From Thomasclavelia spiroformis (lineage in GTDB: Bacteria; Bacillota_I; Bacilli_A; Erysipelotrichales; Coprobacillaceae), in contig JAGZCC010000062.1 of assembly GCA_018369555.1 (NCBI GenBank), forward strand, positions 1-13,588: a stretch of 13,588 nucleotides of DNA, read 5' to 3'. Shown here piece by piece: positions 1 to 8,104 of the stretch; positions within the stretch are counted from its first letter, which is position 1, and each line of letters begins with the position of its first letter. Position numbers and translations under genes: made by a program. Below the pieces are notes generated by a model, which was not told the origin of the DNA, did no database searches, and saw only the letters and a program-made list of their open reading frames with translations.

Positions 1-52
1 CGCCTTTTTGATTTGTGATTGCTAATACTTTAGCTTTCTTTGTTTGATTCAT
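1..52 (-). CDS. ParA/Soj-type partition ATPase, N-terminus only (runs off left edge)
   Basis: Reading the minus strand from an ATG at 52-50 gives 17 codons, MNQTKKAKVLAITNQKG, before the window ends. The stretch from VLAI to NQKG matches the start of ParA/Soj/MinD-type ATPases, where the deviant Walker A loop (NQKGGVGKT) follows the first beta strand; only its opening residues lie inside the window. A GGAGG ribosome-binding site (complement of 60-64) sits 7 nt upstream, which supports this start. ParA proteins work with ParB and parS sites in chromosome or plasmid segregation. No parB or 16-bp parS palindrome is visible here. Chromosomal soj is the natural reading beside housekeeping genes, but a plasmid-type or MinD-like member cannot be excluded from so little sequence. 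Confidence 0.75.
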   Translation of the reverse strand, partial: MNQTKKAKVLAITNQKG

Positions 53-71
53 TTTATTTCCTCCATTTTCG

Positions 72-90
72 ACCAAACCTATGATTTGGT
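72..90. repeat. Small inverted repeat in the parA-like upstream region
   Basis: The arms ACCAAA and TTTGGT flank a 7-nt spacer, 20-38 bp upstream of the ParA-like start codon and just before its ribosome-binding site. It could be an operator or a 5'-leader hairpin. The stem is only 6 bp and may be chance in A+T-rich DNA. Confidence 0.3.
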
Positions 91-119
91 ATATTTTGAG
101 GAACTATATGTTATATAAA

Positions 120-153
120 CAAAAAAACGAGAGTTTCTATAGAGAAACTCTCG
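120..153 (-). terminator. Rho-independent terminator of tRNA-His
   Basis: A perfect 11-bp stem (128-138 with 143-153) closes a 4-nt loop. On the minus strand it is followed by seven T residues (complement of 121-127). It lies 58 bp after the 3' end of the tRNA-His gene and ahead of the ParA-like gene, so it should insulate the two. The plus strand has no T tract after the stem, so it acts in one direction. Confidence 0.9.
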
Positions 154-210
154 TTACACGTATTCTTTAATTTTTATGTAACTAATCAAAAAGTTTGACT
201 AAATACATTA

Positions 211-287
211 TGGGGCGGACGATGGGAATCGAACCCACGCATGCCAGAGCCACAATCTGGTGTGTTAACCACTTCACCACGTCCGCC
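211..287 (-). tRNA. tRNA-His (GTG anticodon), CCA encoded
   Basis: On the minus strand this 77-nt stretch folds as a full tRNA. The acceptor stem has the extra G-1 opposite C73 that marks histidine tRNAs, and a genomic CCA occupies 213-211. The D arm, a CCAGA/TCTGG anticodon stem with GTG in a 7-nt loop, and a GTGGG/CCCAC T arm with a GTTCGAT-type loop are all recognisable. It stands alone rather than in a tRNA cluster, with its own promoter upstream and hairpin terminator downstream. It delivers histidine at CAC and CAU codons. Confidence 0.97.
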
Positions 288-321
288 ATTTTTTAAAGCT
301 CATTGCCTTAACGCAAGAATG

Positions 322-350
322 ATTATATCTAATATCTCATCAAATGTAAA
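322..350 (-). promoter_or_regulatory. Sigma-A type promoter of tRNA-His
   Basis: On the minus strand, TTTACA (complement of 345-350) lies 17 nt before a consensus TATAAT (complement of 322-327). Transcription would begin near 315, about 28 nt before the mature tRNA end. A near-consensus promoter with ideal spacing is expected for a stable RNA gene. Confidence 0.75.
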
Positions 351-399
351 GAGAAAATTAAAAAAAATTTCAAAAATATTTTTTTCAATCATTAAACTA

Positions 400-433
400 C
401 AAAAAAACCTTAAATCATCATGACTTAAGGTTA
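400..433 (-). terminator. Terminator of the MIF-family gene
   Basis: The 8-bp stem AACCTTAA/TTAAGGTT (406-413 with 425-432) can be extended inward by three more pairs after one mismatch. On the minus strand a run of T residues (complement of 401-407, partly within the stem) follows. It starts 10 bp beyond the TAG stop of the tautomerase gene. The plus strand has only weak T content after it. Confidence 0.8.
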
Positions 434-442
434 TAAATTTCA

Positions 443-784
443 CTATATAAGCGTTCCTTGTTTACCCCAATTTTGATATTCATCAAAAGAGACATAAATA
501 TCTTTTACTTCAATAGCAGCTATATCATTAATTATATTTACTAATTCCTCAGTAAATTTCTTTTTAGCTTCAAATTCTATATTTTTATATAACTTAACTT
601 CAATCATCATACAAGGTACATCTGTACCTCTAAAATATAAAATTTGATTGTCTTCAATATGAAGCATTAAGTTTTCTTCTTTTTTACCAGGTAGAATAGT
701 TATCAATTTTCCTACTCTATTTACAATTTCATTTTCTTGTCTTAGTGAAAATTTTTGATTAGTTGTAAATGAAATAAATGGCAT
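443..784 (-). CDS. MIF-family tautomerase (phenylpyruvate tautomerase-like)
   Basis: This 113-residue protein has the length and pattern of macrophage migration inhibitory factor and D-dopachrome tautomerase relatives in the 4-oxalocrotonate tautomerase superfamily. Pro2 follows the initiator Met and would become the catalytic N-terminal proline once Met is removed. Lys34 falls where MIF has its substrate-binding Lys32. The central LHIEDNQILYFRGTDVPC aligns with the MIF segment ending in its GGSSEPC motif, and the C-terminal KDIYVSFDE matches the last core strand. No signal peptide is present, so it is probably cytosolic, and the family forms trimers. An AAAGGAGA site about 8 nt upstream fixes the start. 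It is a single-gene unit with its own promoter and terminator. The true substrate is not known; keto-enol tautomerisation of phenylpyruvate is the family assay reaction. Confidence 0.88.
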   Translation of the reverse strand: MPFISFTTNQKFSLRQENEIVNRVGKLITILPGKKEENLMLHIEDNQILYFRGTDVPCMMIEVKLYKNIEFEAKKKFTEELVNIINDIAAIEVKDIYVSFDEYQNWGKQGTLI

Positions 785-811
785 TTTTCATTCTCCTTTC
801 TTTTTTATAGA

Positions 812-840
812 ATTTTATCACGTTTTTTCATTCTTGTTAA
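812..840 (-). promoter_or_regulatory. Promoter of the MIF-family gene
   Basis: On the minus strand, TTAACA (complement of 835-840) is spaced 17 nt from TAAAAT (complement of 812-817), which carries an extended -10 TG one base upstream. Transcription would start near 805, about 20 nt before the ATG. It diverges from the cold-shock gene promoter about 65 bp away. Confidence 0.65.
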
Positions 841-906
841 CAAAAATATGACATATTTATCTAAAAAATCAAACCTAATTCAATAAAAGCTTTTACATAA
901 AAAAAA

Positions 907-935
907 TTGATTTATTGGTAAGAATATGCTATTAT
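907..935 (+). promoter_or_regulatory. Promoter of the cold-shock gene
   Basis: TTGATT (907-912) and TATTAT (930-935) are separated by 17 nt, with an extended -10 TG at 927-928. The predicted start near 941-942 leaves an untranslated leader of about 142 nt, typical of cspA-type genes. Confidence 0.7.
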
Positions 936-940
936 AGATA

Positions 941-1083
941 TGCAAAAGTAGCAATATAATTTTCAAAGTATCACAAGTATTAGAAGATTGTATTCCTTTA
1001 TGTATCGCCGCAATCCTATATTTGTGATTTAGAGTTACATAGAGTATTTCCTTTTTGCACATATTTTTAAGGAGGTACCAGAT
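941..1083 (+). promoter_or_regulatory. Long structured 5' leader of the cold-shock gene
   Basis: Three complementary pairs nest inside one another: TGCAAAA 941-947 with TTTTGCA 1053-1059, ATCACAA 970-976 with TTGTGAT 1022-1028, and GATTG 986-990 with CAATC 1011-1015. The outer helix begins at the predicted transcription start and closes about 9 nt before the strong TAAGGAGGT site (1068-1076). TCCTT at 994-998 and again at 1049-1053 could instead pair with AAGGA of the ribosome-binding site, giving a possible closed form. Long leaders that switch shape with temperature are established for cspA in E. coli. That this leader does so is inference. Confidence 0.5.
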
Positions 1084-1287
1084 ATGAGTACAGGTAAAGT
1101 AAAATGGTTTAATCAAGAAAAAGGTTTTGGATTTATTACAAATGACGAAGACGGAAAAGATATTTTTGTTCATTTTTCAGCTATTAATGCTGAAGGATTT
1201 AAAACATTAGAAGAAGGTCAAATCGTTGAATTCGAAATCAGTCAAACTGATCGTGGACCACAAGCTCAAAACGTTACTGTTAAATAG
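1084..1287 (+). CDS. Cold-shock protein, CspA family
   Basis: This 67-residue protein is a complete cold-shock domain. It has the WFN strand (8-10), RNP1-type KGFGFI at 13-18 and RNP2-type IFVHF at 27-31, with the surface aromatics W8, F15, F17, F28, H30 and F31 that stack on single-stranded RNA or DNA. It has the standard length of CspA, CspB and CspD proteins, which act in the cytoplasm as RNA chaperones that melt secondary structure during cold shock or growth transitions. A strong SD sequence lies 7 nt before the ATG. The gene is monocistronic, with a long structured leader and a hairpin terminator about 70 bp past the TAG stop. Which paralogue it is cannot be told from sequence alone. 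Confidence 0.97.
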   Translation: MSTGKVKWFNQEKGFGFITNDEDGKDIFVHFSAINAEGFKTLEEGQIVEFEISQTDRGPQAQNVTVK

Positions 1288-1356
1288 TTTTAAATTCATA
1301 ACAGCAAAATTAAAGGAAGGGGAATATTTGATTCTTTCTTGCTTTAGGATAGGTGT

Positions 1357-1416
1357 TAAAAAGAGATTTCTTAAATGATCAATAAATATAATCATTTTCG
1401 AAATCTCTTATTTTTA
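1357..1416 (+). terminator. Terminator of the cold-shock gene
   Basis: AAGAGATTTC (1361-1370) pairs with GAAATCTCTT (1400-1409). After a 2-nt by 2-nt internal loop, AAATGAT (1373-1379) pairs with ATCATTT (1391-1397). The run TTATTTTTAATT follows. The hairpin lies about 70 bp after the csp stop and 80 bp before addB, so it should separate the two units. An A-rich left flank may also allow some termination on the minus strand. Confidence 0.85.
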
Positions 1417-1495
1417 ATTACTTATTATCGAGTAAGAGCCAAATATCTTTTCCCCTTTTTTATATATATTATCAAATAATAACTGGAGGTATATA
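1417..1495 (+). promoter_or_regulatory. addB upstream region with SD site
   Basis: A clear GGAGG ribosome-binding site lies 7-8 nt before the addB ATG (ACTGGAGGTATATA then ATG), which sets the start. A TATATT at 1465-1470 could be a -10 element, but I see no convincing -35 hexamer 16-18 nt upstream. The promoter of the addBA operon is therefore not assigned with confidence. Confidence 0.4.
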
Positions 1496-4387
1496 ATGAA
1501 AACATACTGCGGTTTAGAATACAGTTCAAAAGTTAAAACAACAATCGTTAATACAATCAACGAAGCAAAAGAAAATATTTTCTCTAATTATTTTTTCATT
1601 GTTGATGACCCTCTATTTTTTGAAGAGGCTTTTTTTAAATACACAGATACATTATTCAATATTCAAATTATTAATTATCACGAACTAACAAAACAATTAA
1701 TCAATAATTATCAGCTATACAAATATGAAGAACTAACAAAAATTGATAAAATTTTAATTACTAAAAAAATAATTGAATCATCTAGTAACATATTCAACAA
1801 TAACAATAAAATGGATTTAATTTACGAATTAATAAATATCTTTGATCTATTTTATCTTGAAAATATTACTACCTCTTCCATAGATAATCTATCCTCATTA
1901 TCCACACAAAAATTATCTACCATTCTTACACTATATAATACACTAATAAAAAACATCCCTCAAAACAGATGTTATCAATACGAAGACCTTCTATTAGATA
2001 AAATTGATTCATCTTTACAAAATAATCATTACATCTTCATAACAGAAAAAATATTCCATAAACGTCCTTATAATTTAATTAAACAACTCTCTAAATATAC
2101 TGATATCTTGATTTTAATGAATTGTAATGATGAAAATAGAGACTTTAACATACCATTTAAACACTATCACAATAATGATTACTATACTAACAATGATTCT
2201 TCATATCTAAAACATTTAAATACCTATCTATTTTCATTAAAATCTCCAAAATACTCATTACCTTCACCATTATACTCATTAATTCAAACAACACCAAAAG
2301 CTCAAATTGAAAGCATAGTATTAAATATCTATCAAAATATCATTGAAAAAAACATGCATTATCATGATTTTACAATCTATTATCCAAATCAAGAATATCT
2401 TGATCTTTTAACTAATACATTAGACAATTTTAATATCCCTCACAACATAAAAAAATCATTACTATTTAAAGAATTAGATGCTTGTATTTTATTACTTAAA
2501 TACTATATAACTCATCATAAAGACGATTTATTAAATCTACTCGATACCAAAGTAATCAACGGATATACCGACTATAACTATCTTGATTTGATTAAAAAAA
2601 ATTATTTAGAAACTAATTATCTTGAAGATCCCTTTGAACTAAAATATAATTTTTTAGATTGTCATACATTATCAGATTATTGTAATCTAATGATTACTTT
2701 TATAAAAAATGAAATATCATTTAATGAAAACCAAGCAATTTTAATTAATTTCTTTACAAATTTCTTAAATGAACAATCATTTACTTTAAATGAATTTTAT
2801 AGCTTAGTAAATAATTTAAAACCTACTTTAACCGAAGATAAACAAATTTTTAATGATCATGTATATCTATTCAATTATAATCAATGTTATAGTGGATTAT
2901 TAGATTGTTCATATGTATATCTTGTTGGTGTAAATGAGACAATCGTTCCTAGTCAAATAAAAGATACCGGAATATTATTAGATAATGACTTTAAGATCTT
3001 AAATTTACCTGACTTAAATTATAAAATAGGATTAGAACAAAATAATATTATAAAAATACTAAATAGCAATACTAACTTTCTTGCCATTTGTTTTAGTAAC
3101 GCCACAATTGATGGTCAACCATTATTAAAATCATCACTATATGAACAATTAAAACAAATGTTTAACTTTACTAAAATAGATATCAGTAAAGGCTATTTAC
3201 ATCACAGTCTAAAAAACAAATTATATCTACAACTCGGTAGAGATGATAATTCAAAGTATTTAAATAATATGATTGATTATTATAAACAATCAAACAACCA
3301 ACCAACATCACTCACTAATCAAACTGATATATCACACTTGTCATCTAGTAAAATCGAAACATATAATAGTTGCCCATATAAATACTTCGTCCAATATGAT
3401 TTAAAACTGTACCCATTTAAACAACCAACTTTACAAACTAATGAAATTGGTAGCATAGTGCATTATGTTTTAGAAAAAACAAAAATTCTTTTTCAAAGTA
3501 ACCAATCTTCAAATGATATTGATTACAATCAACTACAAAGTCTTATTGATAAATATGTTGATGAATATATTAATGATAATGATTTATTAGATAAACTAGA
3601 GCATAATACTAATAAATTTATTATTAAAATGATTAAATTAGATTTAGTTAATACTATAATTGTTCTAATAAATCAAATGAAAGTAAGTGATTTTAAAATC
3701 ATTGGCAGTGAAGTTAAAATTCACCAACAATATCCTAATTTTAAATTAGATGGGGTGGTTGATCGAATCGATCAATATGATAAATACCTAAAGATTATTG
3801 ATTATAAATCAAGCGATAAAACCTTAGATATCTCGCTTGCAATTCAAGGTTTTAATATTCAAATGCTATTATATTTAGATAGTTTAACTAAACAAAAGAA
3901 ACTTGAAAAAGGTGCCCTACTTTACTTCAATACCAAAAAACGAATTCTTAGCAGTAATAAATCAATAATAGAAGAAGAAAATCCTGAAAATTTCTTTAAA
4001 CTATATAAAATGAATGGTTATGTAAACGAAGAGATTATTGAAGAAATTGATAATAACATTGATAAAGAATCAAATATTATCAAAGCAAAATTTGTTAAAA
4101 AAGATGATTGCTATAAAGGAAATATTTTAAGTAGTTTTTCATTTGAACGTTTGTTAGCATATGTTAATAAACATATACAAGATTTATATCAAGAACTAAT
4201 TTCCGGTAAAATAAGTATTACCCCAAAAGGAAGTGATGAAACTACAATTCATACTAAAGTAAATCCATGTAGCTATTGCAATTATAAACCTTTATGTAAT
4301 TTTGATATCTTCTATAACGAACATACTTTAGTAGATACGAATAATCTTGAATATTTAATTAAGGAGGAAAACGAAAATGCCGATTAG
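1496..4387 (+). CDS. addB: AddB/RexB subunit of the AddAB helicase-nuclease
   Basis: This 963-residue protein is the AddB (RexB) partner that, with AddA, resects DNA double-strand breaks and prepares 3' tails for RecA. The C-terminal RecB-family nuclease is clear: DGVVDRID at 752-759 and IDYKSS at 768-773, with D769 and K771 as catalytic residues. Four cysteines, C626, C925, C928 and C934, give the split C...C-x2-C-x5-C iron-sulphur pattern of AddB nucleases. The N-terminal region is a diverged, inactivated helicase core. Where B. subtilis AddB has a Walker A loop, this protein reads CGLEYSSKVKTT with no GxGKT, as in streptococcal RexB. It is shorter than B. subtilis AddB (about 1,160 residues). 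The last bases overlap the addA start, and the addA ribosome-binding site lies inside this gene, so the two are one operon. Confidence 0.93.
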   Translation: MKTYCGLEYSSKVKTTIVNTINEAKENIFSNYFFIVDDPLFFEEAFFKYTDTLFNIQIINYHELTKQLINNYQLYKYEELTKIDKILITKKIIESSSNIFNNNNKMDLIYELINIFDLFYLENITTSSIDNLSSLSTQKLSTILTLYNTLIKNIPQNRCYQYEDLLLDKIDSSLQNNHYIFITEKIFHKRPYNLIKQLSKYTDILILMNCNDENRDFNIPFKHYHNNDYYTNNDSSYLKHLNTYLFSLKSPKYSLPSPLYSLIQTTPKAQIESIVLNIYQNIIEKNMHYHDFTIYYPNQEYLDLLTNTLDNFNIPHNIKKSLLFKELDACILLLKYYITHHKDDLLNLLDTKVINGYTDYNYLDLIKKNYLETNYLEDPFELKYNFLDCHTLSDYCNLMITFIKNEISFNENQAILINFFTNFLNEQSFTLNEFYSLVNNLKPTLTEDKQIFNDHVYLFNYNQCYSGLLDCSYVYLVGVNETIVPSQIKDTGILLDNDFKILNLPDLNYKIGLEQNNIIKILNSNTNFLAICFSNATIDGQPLLKSSLYEQLKQMFNFTKIDISKGYLHHSLKNKLYLQLGRDDNSKYLNNMIDYYKQSNNQPTSLTNQTDISHLSSSKIETYNSCPYKYFVQYDLKLYPFKQPTLQTNEIGSIVHYVLEKTKILFQSNQSSNDIDYNQLQSLIDKYVDEYINDNDLLDKLEHNTNKFIIKMIKLDLVNTIIVLINQMKVSDFKIIGSEVKIHQQYPNFKLDGVVDRIDQYDKYLKIIDYKSSDKTLDISLAIQGFNIQMLLYLDSLTKQKKLEKGALLYFNTKKRILSSNKSIIEEENPENFFKLYKMNGYVNEEIIEEIDNNIDKESNIIKAKFVKKDDCYKGNILSSFSFERLLAYVNKHIQDLYQELISGKISITPKGSDETTIHTKVNPCSYCNYKPLCNFDIFYNEHTLVDTNNLEYLIKEENENAD

Positions 4388-7300
4388 TCCTTTGAATGAT
4401 GGTCAATATGAAGCCGTTACTACCCGTAATTGTTCAATTTTAGTTTCCGCACCAGCCGGTTCTGGTAAAACAAAAATATTAGTAAATCGTATTCTTGCTC
4501 TAATTGAAGAAGAAAATTATAACGTTGATGAATTATTAGTTTTAACATTTACTAATGCTGCTGCCTTAGAAATGAAGCAACGTCTTCAAGTAGCATTAGA
4601 TCAACGTCTTCAAGAAAATATAACTAATGAATTATCTAAACACTTATTAAAACAAAAACAATTACTGCCTAAAGCTTATATCACAAACTTCCATGGTTTT
4701 TGTAGTACACTGTTAAAACAATACGGATATCTAATTGGAATAAATAGTAAATTTGATATTTGTACTGATCCAACAACGATAAAACATCAAATTCTTGATC
4801 AGTGTATAAAAAATTGGATCAATGATGATAAGTTTATAGAATTTATCAATTTATATTTTCCTGAATATTATTTTAAAAATTTTAAAAATGCTATTTTTAA
4901 ATTTGAAAATCTAAGCAATACAATTTACAATTTTTATGACTATATTAATGAAATAGAAAAAAATATTTACGATCATATTATTAATGGTAATGAAGATAAT
5001 TATAATAACTGGCCAATTAATGAAAAAATTTTTGAATTATTAACTAAACAAGCAAAGATGGGATTAAATAAAGTATATGAACTAGCAAACTTTGCTAAAA
5101 ACAATAATTTATCATTTTATTATCAAAACCCTTTTGGTAGCGACAAACCAAAAAAAGCTGATCTCCCTAGTCCTTTTGATTGTCATTTAAAATACTACAA
5201 TGATGTTATCAAAGCAATTGAGAGTAAAGATATTAATAAAATAATAACTGCTAGTAATGCTTCACTAATCAAATCATATGATGCCCGAGGACTTTTTAAT
5301 GAAGATAATGAAAATGCTAAAGCTGAATATAATCGATTAAAAAATGGAATAGTAAAATTCTACAAAGACACTTTTAACGATTTAGTATATGATAATTTAG
5401 ATGAATTTAAATTAACTCTATCAACATCAAAAATCCCATTAAATACATTAATCAGTTACTTAAAAGAGTTTAAAGTTGCTTACCAAGAATATAAGATACA
5501 AAATAACTTATTAGATTTTAACGATCTTGAAGCAAACGCCCTTGAACTTCTTGAACCAAAATATGGAATCGCTAATCTTCTTTATAACCAATTAAAAGAA
5601 ATTATGATTGATGAATATCAAGATACCAACCAAATCCAAGAAACCTTAATCAATAAAATAGCAGATTTAAAAAAACCAGTAATCAATCGTTTCATGGTTG
5701 GTGATATGAAACAGTCAATATATCGTTTTAGAGAAGCAGACCCAAAAATATTTAGTGATAAATATAATACTTTTAATCATCTTCCAAATACAAAAAGAAT
5801 CGATCTAAAATTTAATTACCGCTCAAATAAAATTGTTTTAGATAGTGTTAATTATATTTTTAATCAAATTATGGATATTGACATCGGTGGACTTGATTAT
5901 TATTTAGATGAAAGTGCAAAATTAAATTACGATTACTTAAGAAAAGAAGGTGCAAAGGAATTAGAAGATTTAGATACAGTTACACTCAATGCATCAAAAC
6001 GTCTTGAACAAGAAACTCGTTTTACAAGTGAAGTATTATTATCATATCAAACTAATACAAGTTCAAAAGATGCTGAATTAGAAGCAAAAATAGTTGCAAA
6101 AAAAATTCAAGAAATGGTTGGAAAACTTGAATTAGATAATTTTGATAAAACAAAAAGATTAACTGAGTATAAAGATATCGTAGTATTAATGAGAAATACC
6201 CGTAATTTCATTGCTTTTAAAAAAATTTTTTCTAAATACAATATTCCTAGCCATATTGTTTTATCCCAAGGTTTTTTACAATCAAATGAGGTAATTAGTA
6301 TTATTAATGTACTGATTGCTTTTGATAATCATTTGAATGATATTGCCTTTACTAGTTTACTAAAAGGTAATTATGTAATTAGTAATTTTAGTGAAGATCT
6401 TCTTTTAAAAATTAGATGTGATGATAGTATTTCAATGTATGATAATGTTTTAAATTATATTGAAACAAAACAAGCGCACTTCCAAGAGCTTAGTACATTT
6501 ATCGATTACTACCATGAAATGCGTCAATATTTTAACTATCATAGTGTTAAGGAAGGTTTAAACAAATTTTATCAAGATAGCGAATATTTAAGCTTTTTAG
6601 CTTCTTTAATTAATGGTGCTCAAAGAGTTGCAAATATGGAATTATTATTACAAAAAATGGATGAAATGAAAAATGAATCACTACATAGTATTGTTTCTAA
6701 ATTTGATGAAATGATGAAAAATGGTGTTAATATGTCTCCAGCTATGGTTTCAAGTAACGATGATAATGTAGTTTCTTTCATGACAATTCATAAATCAAAA
6801 GGGTTAGAATTTCCAATTGTATTTGTCTCAAATCTTCAAAATAAATTTAATCAACAAGACGCCCGAGAAAGAATAATTAGTGATAAACAACTAGGAATTG
6901 CAATTAAACCACGTCTATCAAAACAACTCGACAATTATCAAAATGTCGCCATTGAATATGAAAACAAATATCGTAAAGTTATTGCTAAGTGTCAAACAAA
7001 CGAATCAATTGATGAAGAGATGAGAATATTTTATGTTGCTTTAACTAGAGCATCACAAAAACTTATTTTAACTGGTTTAATTAAAGAACCACAAGATATT
7101 ATTAAATGGCAAAAATACATTATCAATAACAATGAAGATTCAATTATCAATCCTCGCTGTAACGATAAAGTAATTCTTTATCTAAATGCTAGAAAACAAA
7201 ACTCTTATTTAGATTGGTTAGGTATTTCTTTAATGAGCCACGATGACATTATTAATCAAGGAATAAATAAAAATTTATTAGATAAAAATAATTCTGATGA

Positions 7301-8081
7301 ATTAATTAATGAAATCAAGCATAATTTTCAAACAATTATGATTCACAAAAGCAAAAATCTAATTAAAGAAAATACTAAACATAGTAAATTTTCAATTAGA
7401 ATATTCTCACAAGAAGACGTTGAACAACAAATTCTAATCAATAATCAAAGAGAAACTTCTCTTGATCTAGCAAGTTACCAAAGAAATAACACATACATAT
7501 ATCAATATCCTCTTATTGAAAACAAAGTTATTGCAGTTACAAAAAAAATTCACAGCATCTATCCTAATTTAAATGACTTAAGCCATGATAAAACTAACGA
7601 CTTTGGTTTTGAAGCAACAACACGTGGAAATATAATTCATAGTGTATTAGAACATATGAATTTTAATCTAGATTTAGAAAGTAATTTAAAAATATTAAAA
7701 GATATTGGATTATATAACCAAGATGAATGGCATATCATAAATAGATATTATCCACATTTCAAAACCTTTTTTGAAAGTGATGTATATAAATTAATGAATA
7801 ATGCTAAACAATTATATAAAGAAAAAAGCTTTTCGATGATGGATGATGGACAAATTATTCATGGTATATTTGATGCAATTTGTATAAACGATAATAATGT
7901 TACTATTATTGATTACAAAACCGATACGCTCAAAAAAACAACTTCAAATGAAACATTAATTAATTTACATAAAGCACAAATGGATTATTATAAAAAAATT
8001 CTAACCCGAGTTTTCCCACAAGCAAAAATTCAAGCAATAGTTTACTATCTAAACATTGATAAATATATTACGATAAAATAA
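4377..8081 (+). CDS. addA: AddA subunit of the AddAB helicase-nuclease
   Basis: This 1,234-residue protein is close to the length of B. subtilis AddA (about 1,230). It is a UvrD/RecB-type superfamily 1A helicase with all motors in order: Q-motif DGQYEAV (8-14), Walker A APAGSGKT (25-32), Ia LTFTNAAALEMK, Walker B DEYQD (412-416), motif III GDMKQSIYRFR (442-452), motif IV FNYRSN, motif V TIHKSKGLEF (803-812) and motif VI YVALTR (886-891). The C-terminus carries a second nuclease domain: H1088 in RGNIIH, D1166 in GIFDA, and D1179 and K1181 in IDYKTD. It drives 3'-to-5' unwinding and cuts the 3' strand during break repair. The ATG lies 11 bp inside the end of addB, with AAGGAGG about 9 nt upstream, indicating translational coupling. 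A bidirectional terminator follows immediately. Confidence 0.97.
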   Translation: MPISPLNDGQYEAVTTRNCSILVSAPAGSGKTKILVNRILALIEEENYNVDELLVLTFTNAAALEMKQRLQVALDQRLQENITNELSKHLLKQKQLLPKAYITNFHGFCSTLLKQYGYLIGINSKFDICTDPTTIKHQILDQCIKNWINDDKFIEFINLYFPEYYFKNFKNAIFKFENLSNTIYNFYDYINEIEKNIYDHIINGNEDNYNNWPINEKIFELLTKQAKMGLNKVYELANFAKNNNLSFYYQNPFGSDKPKKADLPSPFDCHLKYYNDVIKAIESKDINKIITASNASLIKSYDARGLFNEDNENAKAEYNRLKNGIVKFYKDTFNDLVYDNLDEFKLTLSTSKIPLNTLISYLKEFKVAYQEYKIQNNLLDFNDLEANALELLEPKYGIANLLYNQLKEIMIDEYQDTNQIQETLINKIADLKKPVINRFMVGDMKQSIYRFREADPKIFSDKYNTFNHLPNTKRIDLKFNYRSNKIVLDSVNYIFNQIMDIDIGGLDYYLDESAKLNYDYLRKEGAKELEDLDTVTLNASKRLEQETRFTSEVLLSYQTNTSSKDAELEAKIVAKKIQEMVGKLELDNFDKTKRLTEYKDIVVLMRNTRNFIAFKKIFSKYNIPSHIVLSQGFLQSNEVISIINVLIAFDNHLNDIAFTSLLKGNYVISNFSEDLLLKIRCDDSISMYDNVLNYIETKQAHFQELSTFIDYYHEMRQYFNYHSVKEGLNKFYQDSEYLSFLASLINGAQRVANMELLLQKMDEMKNESLHSIVSKFDEMMKNGVNMSPAMVSSNDDNVVSFMTIHKSKGLEFPIVFVSNLQNKFNQQDARERIISDKQLGIAIKPRLSKQLDNYQNVAIEYENKYRKVIAKCQTNESIDEEMRIFYVALTRASQKLILTGLIKEPQDIIKWQKYIINNNEDSIINPRCNDKVILYLNARKQNSYLDWLGISLMSHDDIINQGINKNLLDKNNSDELINEIKHNFQTIMIHKSKNLIKENTKHSKFSIRIFSQEDVEQQILINNQRETSLDLASYQRNNTYIYQYPLIENKVIAVTKKIHSIYPNLNDLSHDKTNDFGFEATTRGNIIHSVLEHMNFNLDLESNLKILKDIGLYNQDEWHIINRYYPHFKTFFESDVYKLMNNAKQLYKEKSFSMMDDGQIIHGIFDAICINDNNVTIIDYKTDTLKKTTSNETLINLHKAQMDYYKKILTRVFPQAKIQAIVYYLNIDKYITIK

Positions 8082-8104
8082 AAAAGGACAGCTGTCCTTT
8101 TTTA
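8081..8104. terminator. Bidirectional terminator between addA and the nucleoid protein gene
   Basis: GGACAGCTGTCC (8086-8097) is a perfect 12-bp palindrome flanked by an A tract on the left and a T tract on the right, so both strands read as a hairpin followed by T residues. It begins at the addA TAA stop, and the converging gene's TAA stop (8104-8102) lies in the T tract. One element therefore ends both transcripts. Confidence 0.88.

Noticed and set aside
241..423. 60-codon plus-strand ORF
   Set aside because: It lies across the tRNA-His gene and its promoter on the other strand, has no ribosome-binding site and resembles no protein.
884..895. TAAAAGCTTTTA palindrome between the two divergent promoters
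   Set aside because: A 12-bp A/T-dominated palindrome around a HindIII site is expected occasionally at this composition. It matches no known operator and does not overlap either promoter core.
880..1173. 97-codon minus-strand ORF
   Set aside because: It is antisense to the csp promoter, leader and coding start, has no SD, and is rich in Phe, Ile and Cys with no family pattern.
1328..1378. Short TTG-started ORF after AAGGAAGGGG downstream of csp
   Set aside because: It has only 16 codons, a rare start, and runs into the terminator stem. The purine-rich stretch is most likely csp 3' UTR.
1207..1395. 62-codon minus-strand ORF
   Set aside because: It is antisense to the csp 3' end and its terminator hairpin, with no ribosome-binding site.
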